Positions 56,450 to 64,000 of a stretch of DNA of 64,000 nucleotides are shown piece by piece. Below the pieces are notes generated by a model. It saw only the letters and a list, made by a program, of their open reading frames with translations. It was not told the origin of the DNA and searched no databases. Both the position numbers and the translations under genes were made by a program. The stretch spans positions 224,370,260-224,434,259 of the forward strand of contig OZ020611.1 in the NCBI GenBank assembly GCA_963971575.1. The letters are read 5' to 3'. Position 1 is the first letter of the stretch. Each line of letters opens with the position of its first letter. Origin of the DNA: Liopterus haemorrhoidalis. Its lineage: Eukaryota; Arthropoda; Insecta; Coleoptera; Dytiscidae.

Positions 56450-57473
56450 CACACGAGTTTTAGAAACATAGTATAAATATATTTAAAATCTAGATTATAC
56501 TCTTCAAAATTCGTTAATTTAGACCGACTCATCTTATATTAGATGATAGATAAAATCAAACATTTAGCACATTTTTCACAGGCTACTTTTCATTTGTCTG
56601 ATCTCTTCAGCTCGAATTTCAAACAATTTAGATAGACAGATAAACCGAATTCTACTGTAAAAGATCTTAGTTCAATTTAAAAGTTTCAATTCAATGTGAA
56701 TCGTGGTTAGGAAAAGTTGAAGTGTGAGCAGTTCTCATTTCAATCGGAATGAGACTCAGCTCAATATTCAGAACAAACACACTTCCAATAAAAAGGCCCT
56801 GGATAGATCCAGGCCTGGATTAACCCACTGGGAAATTTAAAAAATTGCCAACGTGGATAGTGCTCTGCAAAATTTTAAAACTGTTTTAAAATCGACACGT
56901 GTGAATAAAATAAGAAGATTTTAAATATTCAATACTCAGATTGATATTATTGCTTTGGGACTATTTTAAACATTAAAAAGATCTATATCAAATCAATGAA
57001 CAAGAAAGAAAATTCTTCAAAATATCGTTATGACTGCAGGATTTTGAATTAAAATAACAGGGTTGGTGATTTTAATGATTTGTAATGAAATTATGTTGAA
57101 GTTTGTTCGTAATTGGCGTCACCGAGAAGATATGTCAGCTCGGAAGGCGCTCGGATTATTTTACGATGTCATGAAATAAATGAATTATTAAAGTAAAGCA
57201 CGTGACTATTTGGTTAACAGATATTATTGAGGTTTGGTCAAATGGTAAACAAGGTTGTAAAGTATAAACTGGGTTATAAAAAAGGTTATTTTGAAGAAGT
57301 CCGCAAAGAAAATTTGCAGTAAAATATAAAACGTAATTTACCAATTTAGAATATTAAATTTTAAGATTTTTTTTAGATGTGTCCATCTGCCGCTACAATA
57401 AGATCTGATTGATAGTCACTATTTCGTCCAACCTAGATAGTTTTAGAATTTCGTAGTTAATGCAAGCGTGTCG
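56450..57473. other. No recognisable gene
   Basis: Anonymous AT-rich sequence. Confidence 0.4.
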
Positions 57474-58325
57474 CGACATGTGAACATACGACACTTTAAC
57501 ATGGACAGATTAACATGCGATGAACATAGACACATTTTAACTCACGACAAATGAACAATGTGACATATTATCATAGCGACAGATGAACATAAGTCAATTA
57601 AACACACGACATTTGTGAGATCAAATGTCGTGTGTTTAATTGACTTATGTTCATCTGTCGCTATGATAATATGTCACATTTTTATTTTTATTTTTATTAA
57701 AAATGTTTGTGATTATTTTATGTGGTGTATATGTAAACGATTTTCATTATTTTATTGATTTTTGTTCCAATGTACCTATAATCGCTTCCCTAATAAAAAA
57801 CTTATTAGAACGAAATCATTCTTTTTACCTACCGACATTGAGATATACCGAAGTATAAGGTTGTTTAAACTAACCAAAAAGATCAAGATATACCAGGTTA
57901 TCTCATAGATCAAAACAAAAATATAAAAAAATCCCAAAATTACCAAACATAATTTTTTTCATAATTATTTGATTTTGAAAATCTATATAAATAAATCTGA
58001 AAGTCTGTATTCTGTCGCTGACCAACCGCTGACCAACCGCTGACCAGTGCTGACTAACTGCTGACCAATCGCTGACTAAACGATGACCAACCGATGACCA
58101 ACCATTGACCAACCGCTAAACTTATATGCTAGGATAAATAAAAAATAAATATAAAAATGAAATGTGAGATTAAATGTCGTGTGTTCAGTTGACTTATGTT
58201 TATCTGTCAATCTGTCGCTATGATAATATGTCACAGTGTTCATTTGTCGTGTGATAAAATGTGTCTATGTTCATCTGTTACATGTTAAAGTGTAGTATGT
58301 TAATCTGTCGTGTGTTCAAATGTCG
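57474..58325. repeat. E repeat E2, palindromic with two inverted arms
   Basis: Left arm 57474-57615 and right arm 58165-58325 are inverted copies built from a ~15-base unit around AACATGCGACAGAT. Inside lies a perfect hairpin of 58-base arms (57558-57615 and 57622-57679) with a 6-base loop. The middle (57690-58160) contains an 11-base minisatellite. No coding capacity; class unknown. Confidence 0.7.
58018..58117. repeat. 11-base minisatellite
   Basis: About nine units of CTGACCAACCG with variants (GTGCTGACTAA, CGATGACCAAC). The minus-strand Ser/Val/Gly frame is the repeat in translation. Confidence 0.8.
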
Positions 58326-58335
58326 TGGAACCGTA

Positions 58336-59090
58336 TACAAAAAACCTGTATAGCATCATTCATCTGTTTTTGCGGTAGAAATTTTTGTCAAACGGCTGTA
58401 CTTTTTTTTTTCTTTTACTGTTATGCTTAGAGTTAAAAATTTAAATTACTCCCTTACTATTGACTTAACAGCAAAAACTTATATTACAAATATTGTTAAG
58501 AATAAGAAGGTAAATCTTATATCTAAATGCATTTTTTTGATTGAATAAATATTCGGAGAGTTGTGGCGGAAAAACAAAAAACAAAAATTAAAAACTTAAA
58601 AAATTAATATTTCTTTTATTATAAAACTTTTACAAAGATGTTTTAAGGTTTGTTGCCTTTTTTTGATCTTTAGTATCACCCATTTAAAAAGAAATAAGAA
58701 AACCGTAAAAAAATTATTTACAAATAATAAATTTTCTCGTCGAGTTATCGTCGTTGAGTTGACTATCTCCGAATTGACCATCGCAGAGTTGATCGTGGCC
58801 GAGTTGGCCATCACAGAGTTAATCGTAGCCGAGTTGAATATCGCCGAGTTTGCGTCGATGAGTTTATCTTTTCCACATTAAAATACATTGAAAGTTTTAA
58901 ATGGAGTATTTATATATTTTTTATGAATCAATTTGCCTTACAAAAAAAAAATAAAAATGTTACCTTATCTCCCAAGAGGTGTTTAAAATTCTGAAAGAAT
59001 AAATTAAATTAATGCATATTAAGGAGAACCACAATAATATGCTTCGAATTTTTTATTATATTATTTTTTAGAGAGTTTCACTATATTGGG
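58336..59090 (+). repeat. Decayed A/B-family segments
   Basis: 58336-58400 resembles a head (ACCTGTATAGCATCATTCAT, GTCAAACGGCTG); 58945-59060 retains TGTTACCTTATCTCCCA.GAG, TTCTGAAAGAAT and GAACCACAATA. Between them are the minisatellite at 58756 and anonymous DNA. Confidence 0.4.
58756..58850. repeat. 15-base minisatellite open on both strands
   Basis: Six exact-length units of GAGTTGACCATCGCC with substitutions only and no indels. The plus frame gives a five-residue repeat (ELTIS, ELTIA, ELIVA), the minus frame an Asn/Ser-rich repeat. No start, splice or flanking coding support. Confidence 0.8.
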
Positions 59091-59350
59091 CAGTACTATT
59101 CTGTAAAAAAATGTTCAACTTACTCGATCTGAACTTACACTTGGAATAAGGTTGATAAATAAGATCTTTCACGTATCATAAAAGAACAATGGTGTGTGCA
59201 TAACTAACGATTTTCCCAGTAGTAGTGTCACCAACAGGAATAATACCAACGACGCTGAACGACGTATATAAATATTACCACTGAAATAAAATTAAGAAGC
59301 TACATTTTTTAACACCGTTGTTAGTAAAAAAGTTCCTAGGAGGTGATGAG

Positions 59351-59939
59351 TAAAAAATGAGCTGTGGCCAGCACAGGACCGACCGCCGTCACAAAGTACT
59401 TATATATAATACATTCTAACAGCACAGTAGAAATAACTTGACTCAATATTTTCTCACAGAGATATTATTTATCATGACTATGAAAATGTTACATATAAGT
59501 ATGAAAAAATAGATACTTAGAAAAACAATCGAAAACTTTTTGAAAATTTTTTCGTTTTATTTTGTATTGGAATCGTCTTAAATAAAAGTTGTTAGTTATT
59601 GCTTTTATATTTCTGTTGTGAAATATTCGCAAAAATCTACACGAGTAAACTCCCATTTCTAGTCAACCGATTTTTACCAGCTGATCACATGTTGATCAAC
59701 TCGTGCCATTGATGTCAAAAGCTTAAATATGAAGTTTCATAAAAATCCTTTTAGCCGAATTCGCTCTGCAAGTGTACACAGACGGACAGACAGACAGCCA
59801 GACATACCGACAGATATTATGCAAAAAATATTCAAAACGTTATGTAGGGACCTCAATTCGTAGAGATCCATCAAAATCTCGAAATGTCTAAATCGGTATA
59901 ATAACAATACATCCTTTATATGTTGCGGTCGGTAAAAAG
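59351..59939 (-). repeat. C-family element C4
   Basis: Tail GCTGTGGCCAGCACAGGACC then GACCGCCGTCAC; interior as C2 but shorter; GACA/GACGGACA array 59778-59800; head GTTGCGGTCGGTAAAAAG with one base lost in the CGGTCGGT motif. Confidence 0.75.
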
Positions 59940-61196
59940 GAAAAGTGACAATTAAAATAAGCTAAATATCATGTACTTTGTCTTTAAAGAGCGTAATCCT
60001 TTTGATACTTACATACCTTGGATAGATAAATGTTTTATAGCTCATTCTGAGAAATTGCAAATACACTACGATCGAATAAAAGGCATCTATAGTCTATCTC
60101 AGAAAGAGCGATAGTAATAAAATTTATTATTTGTAAAAAGTTATTGTTTTTTCACACAGAAGCGGCACACAAAATATGAATAGTTCGAAACGAAATATTG
60201 TTAAGAAACAACCGAGTGTGTCGCACATCTTATATGGAAATACGAACTAGGGTTAAACACAATAGATCATAAAAATGTTACCCTAAAATTTTGAAGAAAA
60301 ATCTGGTCACAGGCATGCGTTTAATGATATGATAAATATGGTCACAGGCGTGCGTTTAATAAAATGATAAATAGTAATATAGAAATACACAAAACCAATT
60401 TAAACGTGTTTAAAATGTGCACGCCACTGATAACTGCCTGACAAAAAGATTTATTACTAGATAGACTATAGTAATCCGAATTTAATTTTTTAAATGCTAG
60501 GTGGACAATTTTGTGCTAATATAGAAATAAATTAATTCCATGGCTATTTAGACGCCGTTTTTCTCCATCATATTGTATTATAATAAGTTTGAAAATAATT
60601 TAATTTATTCCAATTATTTTATTAAGAATTTATTTGGTTCGTTCTCGAGAAATTCTTGTATCACGTACGTTAGATTTATGACTTCATATAACATTACACA
60701 GCGTGGTCTATCTGGCTTACAAATTATAATTTACTACCACGAATTCGCAGAGAATTAATCAGTTGTACTCTGGAACATAGTGTGGGGACCGAGAGAGTCC
60801 GCGACCATAGCGACACTTCACTGGCGGATATCCGGTGAATGACCACTGTACACTCGTTCCAATACAGTACTAAATACACGCGTTACGCTAGGGTTGCTAC
60901 GCAATACAATGGACAAAGAATTACCTGTGACTCAGAAAAAATTCGAGCAACCATTGTGATATTTTTATGATGGTATGAATATTTTAACTTGTCTGTCACA
61001 ATAAACCAGACTAATTATTTATAAGGGTTTTTTTTTTTTTTTTAATCTTAAAACAAAACTTCACTGGGCAACATTTGAATTCTGTGTTGTGTTTTTCACA
61101 TTTCTGACTACCTTTATTTTTCCATATATGGCAATATTCGAAACGATATCTAGAAAAGTGTCATGAAGCTGAACAAAGAATCTTTTGTGAACAAAG
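59940..61196. other. No supported gene
   Basis: 60300-60365 has a 46-base direct duplication around GGTCACAGGC.TGCGTTTAAT. 60770-60910 is locally GC-richer (GGGGACCGAGAGAGTCCGCG, inverted GGAC/GTCC words) and free of recognised repeats. Confidence 0.35.
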
Positions 61197-61198
61197 TA

Positions 61199-62401
61199 CG
61201 AGGGCTACCTTTTAAGTTTTTACAAAAACTGGGAAAGAAAAATTTATTATTATTAATTTTTTATTGTTTTTAACTGTTTTATTGCTTTTCAAAATATTCG
61301 CCTTTAAGATTTGTACACTTTTGCATGCGTTCAAACCAATTCTCGAAACATTTTTTCCCCTATGAAGTTGGTATCTCAAAAACATGGTTTTCGAAGGCTT
61401 CAACAGTTTTTTGAGGTGATGAAAATCGCTGTCCACGCATTTTTTGTTTGACATTGGGAACAAAAAAAGTCGTTAGAGGATAAATCAGGTGAATACGGAC
61501 AAACAGCCATTAATTCGATGTTTTTCTCCATCAAATAATCAATTGTTTGACGTGCTGTGTGGAACCTTGCATTGTCATGATGAAGAATGATGCTACGTTT
61601 TTGGTTGTTTTTCCTAATTTTGTCTTCTGGCAAACAAATTGTTGTATACCATTCAGCATTAACTGTTCTCCGATCCTCTAAAGGAATGGTGGCGACCTGT
61701 CCATTACAACCGAAGAAACAAGCCATCATTTTTTTGGAAGTGCTTCGTGAACGACCAACTTTTGTGGGATTCGGTTCATCTTGGAAGACCCAAACAGTGG
61801 ATTGTTGCGTAGTCCATATGAATAAATCCAAGTTTCGTCACCTGTAACAATGTTGTATACGGATTTTGTAGTGTCTAAGATGAATTTTTTTAGCATTCCC
61901 TTACACCAATCAACACGAGCCTTTTTTTGAGCTTCGGTCAAATTAAGAGCTTCGGTCAAATTTAGCGTTCGCAGCTAAATGTTAATGCAAAATCGAATGT
62001 ATTGCAGCGATGTGTTTTTAATCACAACCGATTTTGGTTGACCTACTCGAGATTCATCACTGACGGACGTACGACCACGACGAAATTTTGCAAACCAATT
62101 GCAAACAGTCTTTTCTGATGGTGCTTCAGTACCAAAAGTTGAGCGAAGCGAATCTATGCACTGTTGTTGAGTTAGGCCTTTACTAAAATCGTAAAATATC
62201 ATTCAACGAAAACCTTCACGAGTAATATCAATTTTTTCCACAAACTGTGTTTAAACGCTCACGGTCAACAAACTACTCGGTTAATTTGTAATCTGCCACT
62301 GATTTCACAATAACAAATGTCAAATTTTACTAATATACTAATGAATCATTTCAATTTTGTCATCTAGTGGTCGTTTGTAAAAACATAAAAGGTAACTCTC
62401 G
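61199..62401 (-). mobile_element. Mariner element, decayed
   Basis: TA at 61197-61198 and 62402-62403. Terminal repeats CGAGGGCTACCTTTTAAGTT + TTTACAAA on the left and, inverted, CGAGAGTTACCTTTTATG + TTTTTACAAA on the right. At 1203 bp it is near full length for a mariner, with a transposase pseudogene on the minus strand. Confidence 0.85.
61235..62202 (-). pseudogene. Mariner transposase pseudogene
   Basis: On the minus strand, in order: HTH region (GLTQQQCIDSLRSTFG, then KTVCNWFAKFRRGRTS and a GQPKS linker), then a stop and an apparent internal deletion of roughly 50 codons near 61970. Next NLTEAQKKARVDWC and GDETWIYSY (first catalytic Asp), a frameshift near 61815, VWVFQDEPNPTKV, ILHHDNARFHTA (second Asp) and YSPDLSSNDFF (third Asp), then another shift into the C-terminal tail. 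An 18-base local duplication (LTEALNLTEA) marks the deletion. The DD34D residues are present but the frame is broken at least three times. Confidence 0.85.
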
Positions 62402-62403
62402 TA

Positions 62404-62660
62404 ATTAAAATACTAGGAAATATTTGAAATATGTACTAGGGAAATATTTGAAATAATAAGGAAATATTTGGAATATGTACTAGGAAAATATTTGAAATGA
62501 TATGAAAATATACAAAATATTTAAAATACTAGGGACATATTTGAAATAATACGGAAATATTTGAAATTTGTACTAGTGAAATATTTGAAATACAAGGGAA
62601 CTATTTGAATTAGTAGGGAAATATTTGAAATACTACGAAATATTTGAAATAAATCAAAAG
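62404..62660. repeat. ~20-base tandem repeat GGAAATATTTGAAAT
   Basis: About twelve imperfect units of ACTAGGGAAATATTTGAAAT start directly after the mariner's TA and grade into scattered AGTATTTCAAATAC words up to 62815. No coding content. Confidence 0.75.
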
Positions 62661-62819
62661 TATTTCAAATACTGACATTTTCAGACAACAAGTATCAAAT
62701 ATAAATACCACGGAGAAAGTATTTGCAAATCAAATACTAAAATCTGAATTTGAAATATGATATTTTAAATACCAGAAAGTAACTGAAATACTTTTCCAAA
62801 TACTTTATTTTAAATATTC

Positions 62820-63395
62820 CCAGCTTGATCTGAACCGGAAAGGTACGGAATGAATTTTTGATCAGAATTCGTATTCGGAAAATATTGCTAAATTTTGACA
62901 AAAAATTGCAGTTTTTGACAAAATTAATTATTATTTTTTAAATCATGGCTAAATTATGACTAATAATGTTATGTATTTTTTGTATTTAAGGCTAAAGTAT
63001 TGTTCGTTTTTTATTGAACTCAAAAATGTAATAAAATATTTGAACACCTGAGTTTCGAATGCATGTGTGTAAGCTCGAAAGAGGAACAAATCATGTATAG
63101 TAGTGAAATACTTATAAATCAAATAACACATTGTTAATAGTGATAAATACGTTTCTGACATTGAAAAAAAGAAGCCATGTATTAATATATTTCTTATTAA
63201 TTTAATGAAGACTTAGATACGAAGTAAATTCAGAAAAAATCTCAGATTTTTTAATTTAAATTTTATAGTGACGAAATTATAGCATATTATTTAAATTTGG
63301 ATAAATGAAAGCTCTTAGTACTTCATGATAAATTTACGAATAAAAATGATTATCAAAAAACTTTTGATATTGATGTGATTATAGACAAAATATTT
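62820..63395 (+). repeat. B-family element, 3' part
   Basis: Starts at TGATCTGAACCGGAAAGGTA, contains CATGGCTAAATTATGACTAA, CCTGAGTTTCGAATGCATG (possible tRNA-like B box remnant), ATTAATTTAATGAAGACTTA and GATTATCAAAAAACTTTTGA, and breaks off near GATGTGATTATAGAC before the hairpin tail. Confidence 0.6.
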
Positions 63396-64000
63396 TCTTA
63401 GAGTCTAACGGCTTTATCACACTAGAGTTAATATTAACGTCTTGACTTGGAAAATTAAAGTTTTTACATTCGAATCGAAGTCATTTGCGTGTGATAGTAT
63501 GAAAAATAAACCTAGGTTTTAAAGACTAGGCAAGTGGAACAAGTTTCAATTCCTGTGTCTATTTATCCAGGTTTATCAAAAAGCGCGTGCGCCAACTGAT
63601 ACCCTCTCGCTCGTAACTGTTTTGCGTCTTTGTCCTTTTTTTACGTTGAGGTTAGTTTGTTGCATAATTGTTATTTTCGAATGTAATATTTTTATAAAAA
63701 TGATTTTGGAAGAACAAGTAATTAATTTAGTGAAACCTCACAAATAAACTTTTCAAATTAAAACTGTCATAATAACACAGTGTACGCATCCGCAAACAAA
63801 AAATTTCCAAGTCTTAAATAATTCGCGACTGAAACTAACGTTGCGGCGCTGCGTACAACAGCTGATGGCGAACCAGAAGCGTATATGTCAGAAGTTTTTT
63901 CTTAATATTTATCTGTTCAAACAATATTTCGGCAAAAAGTATTGTATTTAAGTCACTATATTTTAAAATACTTAATTCACATAAACTGCAGCACAGCACG
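63396..64000. other. No recognisable gene
   Basis: Anonymous. A few less AT-rich words (GCGCGTGCGCCAACTGATAC at 63582) but no frame or repeat recognised. Confidence 0.4.

Noticed and set aside
57903..58112. Minus-strand Trp/Ser/Val-rich protein
   Set aside because: Translation of the 11-base minisatellite.

Overview
The window reads as AT-rich nuclear DNA of an arthropod, most likely an insect. It has spliceosomal signals, mariner/Tc1, piggyBac, hAT and Harbinger-type transposons, several non-LTR retrotransposon lineages, LTRs, and very abundant short elements carrying (GTCT/GACA)n arrays. There is no operon, no bacterial-type gene and no CRISPR array. I could not identify the species. Host coding content is almost nil: one good coding exon on the minus strand (9975-10253), two plus-strand splice-site clusters (4796-4833 and 54194-54245) that look like recursive splice sites or small exons, and one unrecognised minus-strand open frame (13618-14151). 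The most economical reading is intronic or intergenic DNA of large genes filled with mobile elements.

Layout. 1-5,200: the end of a tRNA-module element (A1), a hAT-like element inside an older repeat (959-2190), a long-TIR MITE (2951-3492), a degraded repeat with a 116-bp tandem duplication, and a ratchet-like splice site. 5,300-10,260: tandem AT-rich repeats, a hAT-type element with perfect target duplication (7454-8605) carrying two smaller MITEs, a TTAA-flanked MITE (8975-9669), then the host exon. 10,280-20,600: a complete A element, a Harbinger-like remnant, LINE pieces, two hAT MITEs, a truncated LINE with 16-bp target duplications, and mariner remnants. 20,600-30,400: a three-level nest (B element containing C element containing foldback MITE), Jockey-type RT, a second copy of the RNase H LINE, a hAT MITE split by a B element, and a young mini-mariner. 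30,400-35,600: mostly anonymous, with a B element split by a foldback that carries a hammerhead-like core. 35,600-41,300: an RT-LINE remnant broken by a tRNA-SINE and a hAT MITE, a possible solo LTR, and A3. 41,300-51,200: a Tc1-type remnant, C/D elements including about 171 CA units, a nest of E repeat containing LTR containing piggyBac MITE, and a Tc1 element containing a second LTR. 51,200-64,000: an RNase H fragment, the second splice cluster, A4, a second Tc1 copy, the palindromic E2 element, minisatellites, C4, and a mariner pseudogene.

How the parts relate. Families A, B and C (with D) share one architecture: a subterminal inverted repeat, a tetranucleotide array just inside one end, and a short hairpin just inside the other. 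That is the plan of Helentron-associated, microsatellite-bearing elements (the mini-me/DINE-1 type). Four A copies carry tRNA-like modules at the same internal position that differ strongly between copies although the flanks are well conserved; this is the most unusual signal here. Nested insertions give relative ages and, in several cases, an empty target site that fixes the exact element ends.
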